NCBI RefSeq assembly: GCF_003999255.1
Contig: NZ_CP034791.1
Location: 2,334,501 to 2,398,500 of the forward strand
Reading direction: 5' to 3'
From: Caldicellulosiruptor changbaiensis
GTDB lineage: Bacteria > Bacillota > Thermoanaerobacteria > Caldicellulosiruptorales > Caldicellulosiruptoraceae
DNA: 64,000 bases
Below are positions 35,202 through 44,767 of the stretch, piece by piece; the stretch's first letter is position 1; every line of letters starts with the position of its first letter. The notes beneath the pieces were generated by a model. That model did not search any database. It had not been told where the DNA came from and saw nothing but the letters and a program-made list of their open reading frames with translations. The position numbers and the translations under genes were made by a program.

Positions 35202-35864
35202 ATGAATAAAGCATTAGTCAAACTCTTTACAATCCTGGCTTTTTTACTTGTTCCTATGTATATTATCTGGGCTATTGTGGACAATACCCAGCAAACTAAA
35301 AAGATTTCTTTTCCAAACAATCAAAGGCAGTATTATATTACATCAGCTAGTAAAGAAACTCCAAAGAAAGGCAGTAAGGCAAGCAATGTATATTCAACTG
35401 TGTACTCTGGTACCTCGGTAGAAAAGGTTTCAGATGCCATTTACATTATTAGCAGTAAAAATTCGGATGGGACTTCATCGCAGAAAATCTATTACAAAAA
35501 CAAGGTCTTACCATCTGAAATGAAATATTACAATCCAGTAATAAGATTTATAAAACAGCAGATTTTAGAATCCAACATATTTGAACAGGGATTATATGAT
35601 GTCTATATTGAAAAAATTGATCTTTCCTCAAAGTATATAAATGCAGCTGTCATGTTCTATCCTCTTGAAGAAATTGAAAAATCAAAAAATTCTTCTATGA
35701 TCGAAGGTGAAATGATTGTTTTGACACTTTATGTAGATAGAAGCAAAACTCCTGAGGAGTATTCCTTGCTCTCTGTTATAAAAGGTGAACATTCAAATGA
35801 CTTTTTCAACGTCTTTTTAAAATCGGTTTACAAATTTACTGTTATAAAGAAAGGAGAAAAGTAA
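35202..35864 (+). CDS. Hypothetical exported or membrane-anchored protein
   Basis: A 220-residue protein with one N-terminal hydrophobic segment (L-F-T-I-L-A-F-L-L-V-P-M-Y-I-I-W-A-I-V) and then a polar, Ser/Lys/Tyr-rich domain likely outside the cell. No family recognised. TATAAT-like boxes precede it (35157-35176), but the ribosome site (TTAGGT) is weak. It ends ten bases before the DNA glycosylase gene, so the two are probably cotranscribed; an AAAGGAG over its own stop codon region could serve the next gene. Confidence 0.6.
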   Translation: MNKALVKLFTILAFLLVPMYIIWAIVDNTQQTKKISFPNNQRQYYITSASKETPKKGSKASNVYSTVYSGTSVEKVSDAIYIISSKNSDGTSSQKIYYKNKVLPSEMKYYNPVIRFIKQQILESNIFEQGLYDVYIEKIDLSSKYINAAVMFYPLEEIEKSKNSSMIEGEMIVLTLYVDRSKTPEEYSLLSVIKGEHSNDFFNVFLKSVYKFTVIKKGEK

Positions 35865-35874
35865 AGATAGACAT

Positions 35875-36579
35875 ATGAACTCCGAAAAAGGCTCTTTCCG
35901 ACCAAAAGATGTAAATCTTTCTCGGAAGTTATATGAAATATTCCAAAGACTATACGAATTTTGGGGCCCTCAAAACTGGTGGCCAGCTGAAACAAAGTTT
36001 GAGATGGTTGTTGGCGCAATCTTGACTCAAAATACATCGTGGAGTTCAGTTGAAAAAGCCATTTCAAATCTCAAAAAAGCAAATATTCTGTCAATTGAAG
36101 GAATTCTGCAAACTCCTGACGAAATATTAGCTCAGCTAATTCGTCCAACAGGTTATTACAATCAAAAAGCTAAAAGATTAAAAGATTTTTGTAGTTTCTT
36201 GAAAAACGAATTTAATTTTGACTTGCAAAAGCTTTTTAGCCTTGAAATTCCAGAACTGAGAGAGAAATTGCTCTCACAAAAAGGTATAGGATATGAAACT
36301 GCTGACAGTATAATACTCTATGGAGCTGAAAAGCCTATTTTTGTTGTTGACGCTTATACAAAAAGGCTTTTTTTCAGGCTTGGCTTGATAGAAAGTGAAA
36401 AAATTGAATATAACCAGCTGCAATCTATTATTATGGAAAATTTAGAACCTCAAACATCTTTGTTCAACGAGTTTCATGCACTTATTGTAAAACACTGTAA
36501 AGAGATTTGTAAGAATAAAAAGCCTGAATGCAAAAAGTGTTGCTTACACAAAATGTGCGAGGCTGGCACTTTTAAATAA
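35875..36579 (+). CDS. Endonuclease III-related HhH-GPD DNA glycosylase (MagIII-like) with 4Fe-4S cluster
   Basis: A 234-residue DNA repair glycosylase. The helix-hairpin-helix reads L-S-Q-K-G-I-G-Y-E-T-A-D-S-I-I-L-Y and is followed by the catalytic Asp segment F-V-V-D-A-Y-T-K-R. The C-terminal cluster loop is C-K-E-I-C-K-N-K-K-P-E-C-K-K-C-C, giving Cys ligands of the EndoIII type. EndoIII has a catalytic Lys (G-x-G-R-K-T-A); here Tyr-Glu replaces Arg-Lys, so this should be a monofunctional glycosylase, as in Helicobacter MagIII (3-methyladenine) or Mig/TDG-like enzymes. Likely removes alkylated or deaminated bases. It follows the exported-protein gene by ten bases; the best ribosome site lies rather far upstream. 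Confidence 0.88.
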   Translation: MNSEKGSFRPKDVNLSRKLYEIFQRLYEFWGPQNWWPAETKFEMVVGAILTQNTSWSSVEKAISNLKKANILSIEGILQTPDEILAQLIRPTGYYNQKAKRLKDFCSFLKNEFNFDLQKLFSLEIPELREKLLSQKGIGYETADSIILYGAEKPIFVVDAYTKRLFFRLGLIESEKIEYNQLQSIIMENLEPQTSLFNEFHALIVKHCKEICKNKKPECKKCCLHKMCEAGTFK

Positions 36580-36591
36580 AGTACCAGCCTC
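36559..36591. terminator. Convergent terminator hairpin
   Basis: GAGGCTGG-ACTTT pairs with AAGT-CCAGCCTC across the stop codon of the DNA glycosylase gene. It lies between two convergent genes. It lacks a long U-run on either strand but is the only hairpin available for both. Confidence 0.6.
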
Positions 36592-36610
36592 TATTAGAGA
36601 CTAAACATTA

Positions 36611-39600
36611 TCATTTATCAGCCCAGTTCAAAACCGTGTCGTTGACCGTCATCTTCCCGCCGCCTTCATCTTTAACTGTTAGTTTTCTGTTCTCTATCTC
36701 TTCTTTATTTGCACCTTTCTCGACTGTAGACCAGCTACCTCTTGTGTATTTATATTCGAATGTTTCACCTGCGTTAAGTTTAACAGTCACAGTATATGTT
36801 CCGTCTTGCAGTCTTACAAGTTCTATTGCTCCATCCTTATCTCCTGGATTCCAGTCAGAAAGTCCAGCTTTTCCAAACGAACCTGCCAAATAGATAACAT
36901 CATCATCTGTCCCAGCTGGTACCTTTACTTTAAATGTGACTTCAATATTTCCATTACCATAAACTTTTGGAACTGCTACTGTGCTTGAGCTTTCTAATGA
37001 TACAGGGTCCTTACCAGTTACCTTAGTAAAACCTTGTGGAAATTCATTGCTCTTGTATGCAACAAACATTGAAATTGGTGCAACCAATGCTTTGCCAGCA
37101 ACAAAGTTTGTAAGATTCTTAATTGGTGTTGTGCCAACTTCATCTCCATTTGCAACAACAACCCAGTTCCCCTCTGGCAGTGTGACCTCTTGTACTTTCT
37201 TTGTTGAGTTGTAAACAACTATAATGTCATTCCATGTATCTTTTGGATATGTCAGTCTATAGCCTAACGTTCCTTTTGGTGTTTGGATAAATGTTAAATA
37301 CTTTTGAATATCTGCTGCTGTTGTCATCCTAAATGCAGGATGCGCCTTTCTGAGAGTAATCAAACCTTGATAATACTTGAAAGTATTAATCCATTTTGCT
37401 TTTAAGCTCCAGTCATACTTGTTTATTTTGTCACCTGCATTGTATGAGTTGTTATTCATATATTTTGTTCTGTTGAATTCAACTCCACCGTGTAAGAATG
37501 GAACACCTTGTGCTGTCAAAACGATTGCATTTGCAAGTCTACCCATCTTATCTTTGATATAATCTGGTTCATTTGGAACACTCTTTTGAAGTTTGTCCCA
37601 CAGTGTTAGGTTGTCATGTGCTGAAACATAGTTAATACACTCATCAGGGTCTTTTGCAAAGTCACCAAGTCCGCCTTGGATACCTCTTTTCAGGTCCTCA
37701 AGCCTGTAAGAATAGTTCCCCTGCATAAAGCCCTTGGACTCGTTGTCAAGATTACCCCTTATAGCCTCTCTAATCCTGTCATTAAATAGCCCTATGTGTA
37801 GTCCTGCCTGGTTGAATGAGCCTATTTCCATTCTAAGTGACGGGTCAAGCGGTGATGCACCTGCCATCCAACCTTCACCATAAATTACTGCTGACGGATT
37901 AATTTTTCTTACTTCTTCTTGTGCTTTTGCCATAGTAACCCTGTTTATTGCTGCCATTAAGTCGAATCTGAAACCATCTATATGATATTCTTTTGTGAGG
38001 TACACCAATGTATCAATTATAAACTTTCTGACCATTGGTTTTTCGGTTGCAACTTCGTTGCCACAACCAGATGCATTTGAGTAGTTACCATCTTTGTCTT
38101 TTCTGTAAAAGTATCCCGGCACTATCTTGTCAAAAATTGAGAATTTAGCATCTCCTATCTGGAATGTGTGGTTAAATACAACGTCTTGAATAACACCTAT
38201 TCCTGCCTTGTGCAGAGCCATAACCATCTGTTTGTACTCTTTAATTCTTGCAATTGTATTTGGATTTGTAGCATATGAACCTTCAACATTTTGATACAAA
38301 ACAGGATCATATCCCCAGTTATAGCTTTTGTCAGGATTTGTCTCATCAACCGAACCAAAGTCATATGTTGGAAGCAGATGTACATGGGTTATACCAAGCT
38401 CTTTCAAATGGTCAATACCTGTTTTCACGCCATTTGGTCCTTTTGTACCTGTTTGAGTAAAGCCTAAGTACTTGCCTCTAAACTCTGGCCTTATTCCACT
38501 TGAAGCATCTATTGTAAAGTCTCTAACATGCGTCTCATAAATTATTGCATCTTCTTGGTTTTCAAGCTTTATAAATGTATCTTTTTCCCAACCAACTGGA
38601 TTTGTATCTTTGGGGTCAAAAATTAAAGTTCTTTCAGAGTTCGCAGAGGTTGCTCTTGAATATGGATCTGGTACAACATATTTTCTGATTGAGTCATCAG
38701 TTAAAGAATTTGATGCATGCCAAACTTCGTACTGATAGTACTTTCCTTTCAAATCACCTTTTATCTTAAGGTACCAAGTACCGTTCACAGACTGCTCCAT
38801 TTCATACTCTTTGTATTTTGTGGTTTTGTAATCGTCATAAAGTCTTAAAATAACTGCTATTGCAGTTGGCGCCCAAAGTCTAAATGTAGAATAACTCTTT
38901 GTATACACAAGCCCAAGGTCATTTCCTTTGTAATAATATTTTGGATTGTCCAATATGTCTCTTGCCTGAGCAATTGCAGATTTAAAACCATCTTTAGAAA
39001 TAACATATGGAACCTGTGGCTCAAGTTCCTCTTCAGTTGTAATCTTGAAAGTGTCAACTTTTGTTATCTTCTCATTTCCTGTGTAAAGTTCCTCAATTAC
39101 TTTGTCATTTCCCATTCCATCTGGGTACCACTTTGCAGATGTACCATCCCATGATGTGAACTTGAACTTAGCACCAATTACAACGCCGTCTTTGCCAAGT
39201 TCTTTTACAAGCTCATAGTACCCTTTCTGCGCATTCCATGTCATTTTCCATTCAGGAAGTGGTTTATATTTTCCTTCTGGAGAAGCTGTTCCGCCCCAGT
39301 CGTTCATAGTTCCTGATACGTATACATCAAGTTTACCAGTTGTATCTGTGAACTTAAAATCACCTGCACCTGGTTTTAAGATAAATCTCACTTTTGTGCC
39401 GCCATCAATGAGCTCATACCCTGCTTCTTCTGGCTTAAAATTCTTATTTATCTTGGGCAAAACTGGCTCAACTTTTTTGATAGGAATTTCTTCATAAAAT
39501 GCCGTAACTTTGAACCCTTGAGTTTTGTTATTTGGAAGAATATCTGCTTTCTTCGCAAGCTTTACAACGATTGTATTAAGTCCATCAATGAAAGCTGTCA

Positions 39601-40021
39601 TCTTAGGAGTTTTTTGAGGCTGGGATGTGTAGATTTGCTCTTCTCCTTCAATTAGCCAAACCTCTTTTGTTCCGTTGATGTTAGAGATGAATCTGTCAAA
39701 TGCAACATCTTTTGCTTCCCAATTGCCCTTTCTTACGATAATACCCACTTTAGTTATTTTGCCAGGAAGCTCTACAACTGCTTTCACACCAAAGTCATCT
39801 TTAGAAGTAAACTCATACGCTTTCCCTTCTGCCCCAACCGGCTCAACAGGCCAAATCCAGAGGTTCCAGCCCTGATAGTCTTCATTATAACGGTAGTAGT
39901 GAATAATTAATGTGGTCTTTTCACTTGCAGCAAGAGTTGAAAGTGGCAAAACAATTGATACTAAAAACGTCAAAGTAATTAATAGTGCTGTCAAACGTTT
40001 GCTTAAATTAATTTTAATCAT
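36611..40021 (-). CDS. Secreted type I pullulanase (GH13) with CBM41 and CBM48
   Basis: An 1136-residue extracellular debranching enzyme that hydrolyses alpha-1,6 bonds in pullulan and branched starch. Signal peptide 1-32; CBM41 at about 35-135 (W-N-L-W-I-W-P); an Ig-like and starch-binding-like region at about 140-335 (V-S-G-T-M-N-D-W); CBM48 at about 370-440; GH13 domain from about 490. The pullulanase signature Y-N-W-G-Y-D-P is at 567-573. Catalytic residues are Asp687 (G-F-R-F-D), Glu716 (Y-G-E-G-W) and Asp803 (S-A-H-D-N). A C-terminal carbohydrate-binding-like module (about 1015-1136) follows. AAGGAGGT lies eight bases before the ATG. Single-gene transcript with a perfect promoter and LacI/cre-type operators upstream. 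Confidence 0.96.
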   Translation of the reverse strand: MIKINLSKRLTALLITLTFLVSIVLPLSTLAASEKTTLIIHYYRYNEDYQGWNLWIWPVEPVGAEGKAYEFTSKDDFGVKAVVELPGKITKVGIIVRKGNWEAKDVAFDRFISNINGTKEVWLIEGEEQIYTSQPQKTPKMTAFIDGLNTIVVKLAKKADILPNNKTQGFKVTAFYEEIPIKKVEPVLPKINKNFKPEEAGYELIDGGTKVRFILKPGAGDFKFTDTTGKLDVYVSGTMNDWGGTASPEGKYKPLPEWKMTWNAQKGYYELVKELGKDGVVIGAKFKFTSWDGTSAKWYPDGMGNDKVIEELYTGNEKITKVDTFKITTEEELEPQVPYVISKDGFKSAIAQARDILDNPKYYYKGNDLGLVYTKSYSTFRLWAPTAIAVILRLYDDYKTTKYKEYEMEQSVNGTWYLKIKGDLKGKYYQYEVWHASNSLTDDSIRKYVVPDPYSRATSANSERTLIFDPKDTNPVGWEKDTFIKLENQEDAIIYETHVRDFTIDASSGIRPEFRGKYLGFTQTGTKGPNGVKTGIDHLKELGITHVHLLPTYDFGSVDETNPDKSYNWGYDPVLYQNVEGSYATNPNTIARIKEYKQMVMALHKAGIGVIQDVVFNHTFQIGDAKFSIFDKIVPGYFYRKDKDGNYSNASGCGNEVATEKPMVRKFIIDTLVYLTKEYHIDGFRFDLMAAINRVTMAKAQEEVRKINPSAVIYGEGWMAGASPLDPSLRMEIGSFNQAGLHIGLFNDRIREAIRGNLDNESKGFMQGNYSYRLEDLKRGIQGGLGDFAKDPDECINYVSAHDNLTLWDKLQKSVPNEPDYIKDKMGRLANAIVLTAQGVPFLHGGVEFNRTKYMNNNSYNAGDKINKYDWSLKAKWINTFKYYQGLITLRKAHPAFRMTTAADIQKYLTFIQTPKGTLGYRLTYPKDTWNDIIVVYNSTKKVQEVTLPEGNWVVVANGDEVGTTPIKNLTNFVAGKALVAPISMFVAYKSNEFPQGFTKVTGKDPVSLESSSTVAVPKVYGNGNIEVTFKVKVPAGTDDDVIYLAGSFGKAGLSDWNPGDKDGAIELVRLQDGTYTVTVKLNAGETFEYKYTRGSWSTVEKGANKEEIENRKLTVKDEGGGKMTVNDTVLNWADK
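39991..40002. promoter_or_regulatory. LacI-type operator-like palindrome inside the pullulanase 5' coding end
   Basis: TCAAACGTTTGC (core CAAACGTTTG is a perfect palindrome) lies over codons 7-10 of the pullulanase gene, 153 bp centre to centre from a similar site at the promoter. The two could form a repression loop; this second site may also be chance, since it encodes ordinary residues. Confidence 0.4.
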
Positions 40022-40143
40022 AAATATAGACCTCCTTCAAACTGTATTAATTGATAAAAAAACAAAGGTAAAAACTAAGATAAAAAACCTTCAAGTCAAA
40101 CTGAACCAATAATAACTGAATTTTAATTAGTCTTAGAGATTAT

Positions 40144-40199
40144 GCAAATGTTTGCTTAGCTTTTGTTTTGATTATATAATTTTTAATTAAAATTGTCAA
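40144..40199 (-). promoter_or_regulatory. Pullulanase promoter with LacI/cre-like operator
   Basis: On the minus strand -35 TTGACA (40194-40199) and -10 TATAAT (40171-40176) are exactly 17 bases apart, a consensus promoter. GCAAACATTTGC (40144-40155) follows the -10 by about 15 bases, over the start of transcription. It matches the operator style of LacI-family maltose repressors, and in the form ATGCAAATGTTTGCT it misses the cre consensus at one position, so MalR-like or CcpA control is possible. Confidence 0.75.
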
Positions 40200-40239
40200 T
40201 ATGCTGCATATTGAATATTTTTTTTACAGAAACTTGTGA

Positions 40240-40286
40240 AAAAAATACAAAAACAAATCCCTACCTGCTTCCTGCAAGTAGGGACT
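40240..40286 (-). terminator. Intrinsic terminator after the broken SLH gene
   Basis: On the minus strand CCCTACTTGC pairs with GCAGGTAGGG around a 5-nt loop and is followed by ATTTGTTTTTGTATTTTTT. A good rho-independent terminator 28 bases after the restored stop of the SLH gene. Confidence 0.8.
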
Positions 40287-40313
40287 TCGTTGATATACAA
40301 TTTATAGACATTT

Positions 40314-40837
40314 TTACTCTAACTTGAAAAAGACTCTATAAATCAGTTGAGCGGCTTCTGCACGTGTTGTGTTCTTCTGAGGATTTATATTCTTCCCATC
40401 ACCTTTTATCAAACATTAGCAATTAATATTGCAGTGCTATTTTTAGCATAATCTGAAACCTTATTTGCATCAGCAAATTTTGTAATAACTTCAGTATCAG
40501 CTTTGCTAAGCGGCTCTTGAGCAATTTCTAATGCTCTTTTTGTCAATACAAACATATCCTGTCTTGTTAAATAGTCTCCCGGTCTTAACTTATTCCCTCT
40601 TCCCTTAGCAACACCAAGACTTTTCGCAATTCCAATCTCTTTATAATATTGGTTATTTGGTTTTACAACTATAAAATTCGAAGCTACCTCAGTTTTTAAA
40701 TCTTTAGTTCCAATGGGGTCAACTTTTATATTTATTTGCTTTTTAATCTGAACTAAGTTATCGGCAAACACCTTTACAGGAAGTAGAAGATATACAAAAG
40801 AAATAATAAAAATCAAGGCAAGAAGAAATGAACACAT
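40314..40837 (-). pseudogene. Secreted S-layer-homology (SLH) protein, frameshifted
   Basis: A short secreted protein: signal peptide (L-L-A-L-I-F-I-I-S-F-V-Y-L-L-L-P-V-K-V-F-A), a 50-residue linker, then SLH repeats (G-R-G-N-K-L-R-P-G-D-Y-L-T-R-Q-D-M). The frame stops at about 40409 (I-L-I-A-N-V-stop), but a frame change there gives L-I-K-G-D-G-K-N-I-N-P-Q-K-N, then T-T-R-A-E-A-A-Q-L-I-Y-R-V, a textbook SLH repeat ending at a stop at 40314. One T missing from a T-run explains it. An intact gene would encode about 175 residues. The start is unclear: GAGGTGA precedes an ATT rather than the ATG at 40837. It lies 221 bases after the solute-binding-protein gene. Confidence 0.8.
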
Positions 40838-40991
40838 TCTCTTAATAATAAATTTTCACCTCTTTTTATTCTAATTTTATAAAGATGCGAAATAAAAAAC
40901 ACTTGCATTTTAATGGCCATTTCTCTTATAATTGATGTCAAATTAATCAAACTTTAAACCATTTGTTCATCAAAATCCTATATATTAATTC

Positions 40992-41037
40992 AGAGGCTAC
41001 CAGCAGCAAAGAACATGCCTTGCTGGTAGCCTCTTTT
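40992..41037. terminator. Strong hairpin between SBP gene and SLH pseudogene
   Basis: AGAGGCTACCAGCA pairs with TGCTGGTAGCCTCT. TTTTT follows on the + strand, while the minus strand, on which the binding-protein gene is transcribed, has no U-run. It may still act as the 3' stabiliser of the solute-binding-protein mRNA or as a bidirectional terminator. The remaining 40838-40991 shows nothing further. Confidence 0.55.
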
Positions 41038-41058
41038 TGCTCCATGATGGTAGCCCTA

Positions 41059-42645
41059 CTATTGGTTCCTCTCCTTAAAGTACTGAGTTAGCTGCCTCAG
41101 TGCCTCAGCTTTTACCTTGTCAACACCTGCTGCCTTGAGTTTCTTGTCAAGTGTTGCAAATGCCTGGTCTACATTCTTTACCATACCTAAGCAGATTGGG
41201 TTGTAGTACTGGGTCATAACACTGTTAAGGTTTGCAATCTCTGTCTTGACCTTTGTCTGGTCAAGTGAGAATGAGGATAGTGGTGAGCTTACAAGCGCCT
41301 TCTTGATTGTATTTCTGAGAGCAATGTAGTTATCATCCCAGCTTGCAAGTGGTAAGAACTGGTCTTTGTTTGTAAACCAGAATCCTGCCGCATCAGGGGG
41401 ATATGTGTTATTTTCAGCTGTAACACCTTTTGGCAAATCAATCTTGTTATTTTTGATGATATAGTTTTTACCCTGAATGCCAAAGTAAACAAGATAGTTA
41501 TATGACTTTTCTTCCATAATCAAGTCAAGTGCCATAAGTGTTCTTTCAGCATTTTTTGTCTTTGCAACCAGAGCAACACCATTGTTGATGTATGGGTCTG
41601 CTGGTCTGTGGCCTCTCTTATCAAATATGGGGATAACCTCAACCTTCCAACCCTTTTGCTTTGCATTTGCAAGATTAGACTGTATATCTTGGCTATTTCC
41701 AAACGCAACTGCAGACTTTCCTTGGTCAAAAGCGTCTTTGCTTCTTACTTTGTTAGCATATGCATTTCTGTTGATGTATCCTTTGTCATACCATGACTTT
41801 ACCTTTTTTGCTGCTTCTTTGAAAGCAGGAAGTATTTCTTTGTCCATTATATAGTAAACTTTTGGTTTGGTGTCGTATATGGTTGTGAAAAGACCTGTTC
41901 CACCTGTTGAAACTCTTGCAACATCTTCTAAGTAGTCTGTCTTTTCTACTAATAATCTCCACATTACAGAATTTAGGTCATATTGGTTGTCCAAGTTCAT
42001 CGGCATCATTGTTTTTTCATTTTTCTTTATTGCAGCAAGGTATGGTTCAATATCATTGTATTTTTTGATTGGTGGCAGCTTATATTTTTGTCTCAAATCG
42101 CCTCTGATAATAACAACATCAGCTTTTCTGTCAGGTGTTGCAGTTGGAATCATATAAATCTTGCCTTTTACTTTTGCCTCTTGCCAAGCAGCAGAAGGTG
42201 TTGCCTTGTAGTGTCTTGGCATATATTTTTTAATCATGCTCATTGTAAGTTCTTTAAAAGCACCCTTTGCTGCCTCTTGGAAATAGAAGCACCAGTTTGC
42301 TGCGTAAATCCAGTCAACATCTTCGCCTGATGCCAAAATGAGAGGATATTTGTAGTTCAAATCGCCCCAGCCAATGTAGTTAATCTCCATTGTAGCATTG
42401 ATGTCTTTTTGAAGCTTTTTGTTAAGCTCTTTCATAACATTTGGAAACTCAGCTGGTGCATCACCCAAAAGATATCCAACAATTTTAACAGGTTTTGAAA
42501 CATCAATACTTGGGTCAAATCCCGGGGCAGTTCTTTTTGCTTTTGACTGTGCACTAAATCCAGGGACAAACATCGAAACTAACACTGTTGAGAGAACAAA
42601 ACACACTGTCAAAGCAAGTGCTAAGGCTTTCAAATTTTTCCTCAT
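41059..42645 (-). CDS. Extracellular oligosaccharide-binding protein (LplA-like, long family 1 type)
   Basis: A 528-residue secreted solute-binding protein. Signal peptide A-L-A-L-A-L-T-V-C-F-V-L-S-T-V-L-V-S-M-F ends near residue 34. The mature part (V-K-I-V-G-Y-L-L-G-D-A-P, later D-W-I-Y-A-A-N-W) matches the long LplA-type binding proteins of clostridial oligosaccharide systems. ATG at 42645 follows GGGGAGG by about ten bases. It is the last gene of an LplB-LplC-SBP operon and is preceded by an intercistronic hairpin at 42681-42718. The neighbouring YesM/YesN pair upstream of the operon probably controls it. The sugar is unknown. Confidence 0.92.
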   Translation of the reverse strand: MRKNLKALALALTVCFVLSTVLVSMFVPGFSAQSKAKRTAPGFDPSIDVSKPVKIVGYLLGDAPAEFPNVMKELNKKLQKDINATMEINYIGWGDLNYKYPLILASGEDVDWIYAANWCFYFQEAAKGAFKELTMSMIKKYMPRHYKATPSAAWQEAKVKGKIYMIPTATPDRKADVVIIRGDLRQKYKLPPIKKYNDIEPYLAAIKKNEKTMMPMNLDNQYDLNSVMWRLLVEKTDYLEDVARVSTGGTGLFTTIYDTKPKVYYIMDKEILPAFKEAAKKVKSWYDKGYINRNAYANKVRSKDAFDQGKSAVAFGNSQDIQSNLANAKQKGWKVEVIPIFDKRGHRPADPYINNGVALVAKTKNAERTLMALDLIMEEKSYNYLVYFGIQGKNYIIKNNKIDLPKGVTAENNTYPPDAAGFWFTNKDQFLPLASWDDNYIALRNTIKKALVSSPLSSFSLDQTKVKTEIANLNSVMTQYYNPICLGMVKNVDQAFATLDKKLKAAGVDKVKAEALRQLTQYFKERNQ

Positions 42646-42680
42646 ACCTAATACAACCTCCCCAAGTTTTTTTGAATCTA

Positions 42681-42718
42681 TACCAACAGGCACTTTTTTA
42701 AAAGCACCTGTTGATACC
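42681..42718 (-). other. Intercistronic hairpin before the LplA-like gene
   Basis: GGTATCAACAGGTGCTTTT pairs with AAGTGCCTGTTGGTAT (G-U pairs allowed), starting five bases after the permease stop at 42723. No U-run follows, so it is probably an RNA-processing or mRNA-stability element that uncouples binding-protein from permease expression. Confidence 0.6.
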
Positions 42719-42722
42719 ATTT

Positions 42723-43601
42723 TTAACCCTTTACTGCACCAAGAGTTATACCACGTACAAAGTATCTTTGGACAAAAGGATACAAGAAGATTATAGGCCC
42801 TGTTGCAACAACAGTCATGGCAAGCTTTAATGTCTCTTTTGGCATGTCTATTCGAACAACATTTTGAAGGATATTAGCAGCAACATTCACGCTGGATAAA
42901 ATTAGATACAATGTATACTGAAGTGGGTATAGATTTTGTTTTTCAATGAACATCATAGGCGTCCACCAGTCGTTCCAATAGTTTAGTGCAATGAAAAGTC
43001 CAATGGATGCTAAAGCTGGTTTTGAAAGTGGCAATACTATCCTTAGAAATATTGTAAAGTCTCCTGCTCCGTCAATCTTTGCTGACTCAATTAATGAATC
43101 TGGAATAGAACCTCGTATAAAGTTTCGCAAAATCAAAATGTAAAATACATTGAAAAGTGGTACTAATATTAAAACCAGTACGTTGTTCTTAAGATGATAG
43201 TAATTTGCAAGAATAATGTAGTAAGGTGCAAGACCGCCGTTAAAAAGTGTTGTAAAGTAAAGGAAAAAAGCCAAAGCGTTTCTGTATTTTACGTCTTTTC
43301 TATACATAACATATGCAGCCATTGTTGATAAGAAAAGAGATAAGCTTGTACCAACTGCTGTAACTATAATTGTTATTATATAAGCTCTTATTATTCTCTG
43401 AGGATTTTGGAAGATCAGTTTGTAGGCATTAAGCGAAAACTCTCCTGGAATTAGTGTATAACCGTGATTGATAATATAGTTTTCAGAAGCAAAAGAACTC
43501 ACAACAAGAACTACAAAAGGTATAAATGTAAACATTCCAATTATGGTGATAAATATATATCCAATTATGTTAAATAGTATATAATCTTTGCCTTTTCTCA
43601 A
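42723..43601 (-). CDS. Sugar ABC transporter permease (LplC/MalG type)
   Basis: A 292-residue permease with six membrane segments and the coupling loop I-E-S-A-K-I-D-G-A-G-D-F-T-I-F-L-R-I-V-L-P. The start is a TTG at 43601 with AAGGGG eight bases upstream, which gives M-R-K-G-K-D-Y; an ATG at 43622 has no ribosome site. It follows the LplB-type permease by 26 bases and precedes the binding-protein gene after a hairpin. Works as a heterodimer with LplB; the ATPase is encoded elsewhere. Confidence 0.92.
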   Translation of the reverse strand: MRKGKDYILFNIIGYIFITIIGMFTFIPFVVLVVSSFASENYIINHGYTLIPGEFSLNAYKLIFQNPQRIIRAYIITIIVTAVGTSLSLFLSTMAAYVMYRKDVKYRNALAFFLYFTTLFNGGLAPYYIILANYYHLKNNVLVLILVPLFNVFYILILRNFIRGSIPDSLIESAKIDGAGDFTIFLRIVLPLSKPALASIGLFIALNYWNDWWTPMMFIEKQNLYPLQYTLYLILSSVNVAANILQNVVRIDMPKETLKLAMTVVATGPIIFLYPFVQRYFVRGITLGAVKG

Positions 43602-43627
43602 CGTTATCGCCCCTTTTAGCATAAAGT

Positions 43628-44548
43628 TTAGAACAGTGCATAGTCTTTATCGTATCTTCTTACAAGCCAGTTAACAACCATAATAATTACAAAGCAAAGC
43701 ACAGATTGATATGCACCCGCAGCTGATGCCATGCCGATGTCTTGAACTTGCATGAGGCTTCTGAACACCAATGTGTCGATGATGTCTGTATAGTCAAGAA
43801 GAAGACCATTGTTCCCTATTATCTGGTAGAACATGTCAAACTCGCCACGCAAAATTCTACCCAGTGCAAGTAAAATCAAGATTATCATAGTAGGTTTTAA
43901 CATTGGAATTGTTATATAAAATATTCTTTGGAATATGTTTGCTCCATCAATTATAGCAGCTTCATAACACTCTTCATCAAACCCCATTATCGCTGCTAAA
44001 TAAAGCACACTTCCATAACCAACCCATTTCCAAACATATAGCATTGGTAGGAGAAAATACCAATAAATCGGATTTGAATAGATATCTATTGGCTGGCCTC
44101 CAAAATTCTTAATTACTGTGTTAATAAGACCATAGTCATAGTTGAAGAAGTTGTACATCATTGCAGAAACAACAACCCACGATACAAAGTATGGCAAAAA
44201 CATTACAGATTGTATAAACTTTTTGTAAATCTTTCCGGCAAGCTCAGCAATAGCAATAGCGCACGCCACTGAAAAGACTGTATAAGCAGCTAAAAAAGCC
44301 AAATTATAAAGAATAGTATTTTTTGTGACAAGCCATGCTCTTCCCGATGAGAAAAAATACTCAAAGTTCTTAAATCCATTCCATGGGCTAAACAGTATGC
44401 CGTCCCTGTAGTTAAATTCTTTAAACGCTAAGATTATTCCACCCATCGGTATGTAAGCAAATAAAATATAGTAAATTCCGACTGGTAAAAACATCAAATA
44501 TAAAACTTTGTTCTTTTTGATTTCTTGCCAAAATCCGTTTTTTTGCAA
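43628..44548 (-). CDS. Sugar ABC transporter permease (LplB type)
   Basis: A 306-residue permease with six membrane segments and the coupling loop Y-E-A-A-I-I-D-G-A-N-I-F-Q-R-I-F-Y-I-T-I-P. AAGGAG lies eight bases before a TTG at 44548; the GTG at 44557 overlaps that site, so TTG is preferred. First gene of the operon. A TATAAT lies upstream on the minus strand near 44610 but no good -35 is seen, as is common for promoters that need an activator such as the adjacent YesN-type regulator. Confidence 0.92.
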   Translation of the reverse strand: MQKNGFWQEIKKNKVLYLMFLPVGIYYILFAYIPMGGIILAFKEFNYRDGILFSPWNGFKNFEYFFSSGRAWLVTKNTILYNLAFLAAYTVFSVACAIAIAELAGKIYKKFIQSVMFLPYFVSWVVVSAMMYNFFNYDYGLINTVIKNFGGQPIDIYSNPIYWYFLLPMLYVWKWVGYGSVLYLAAIMGFDEECYEAAIIDGANIFQRIFYITIPMLKPTMIILILLALGRILRGEFDMFYQIIGNNGLLLDYTDIIDTLVFRSLMQVQDIGMASAAGAYQSVLCFVIIMVVNWLVRRYDKDYALF

Positions 44549-44685
44549 TTTCGCCACTCCTTTTGTCTTGTTTGAACAAATTCTTCAATTGAGTTTTTCT
44601 AATTCTTATTATAAAAGGTCAATTAGATTTTCATATGGGACAAAATTAATATTTTCTTTGTAAAATTAAGATGATTAAAATGCAA

Positions 44686-44741
44686 CAAAAAAAATGGAAG
44701 CTATGCTTTATAAGACCAGAGGCACAGCTTCCATTTTTGTT
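44686..44741 (-). terminator. Intrinsic terminator of the YesMN operon
   Basis: On the minus strand AAAAATGGAAGCT pairs with AGCTTCCATTTTT (longer with TGC/GCA pairs) and runs into TTTTT, 27 bases after the histidine-kinase stop. Confidence 0.85.
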
Positions 44742-44767
44742 CAATTTTTATTGGTCAAATTTTTTGC

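Noticed and set aside
41982-42330. 115-residue + strand frame inside the binding-protein gene
   Set aside because: Complement shadow of a strongly supported gene.
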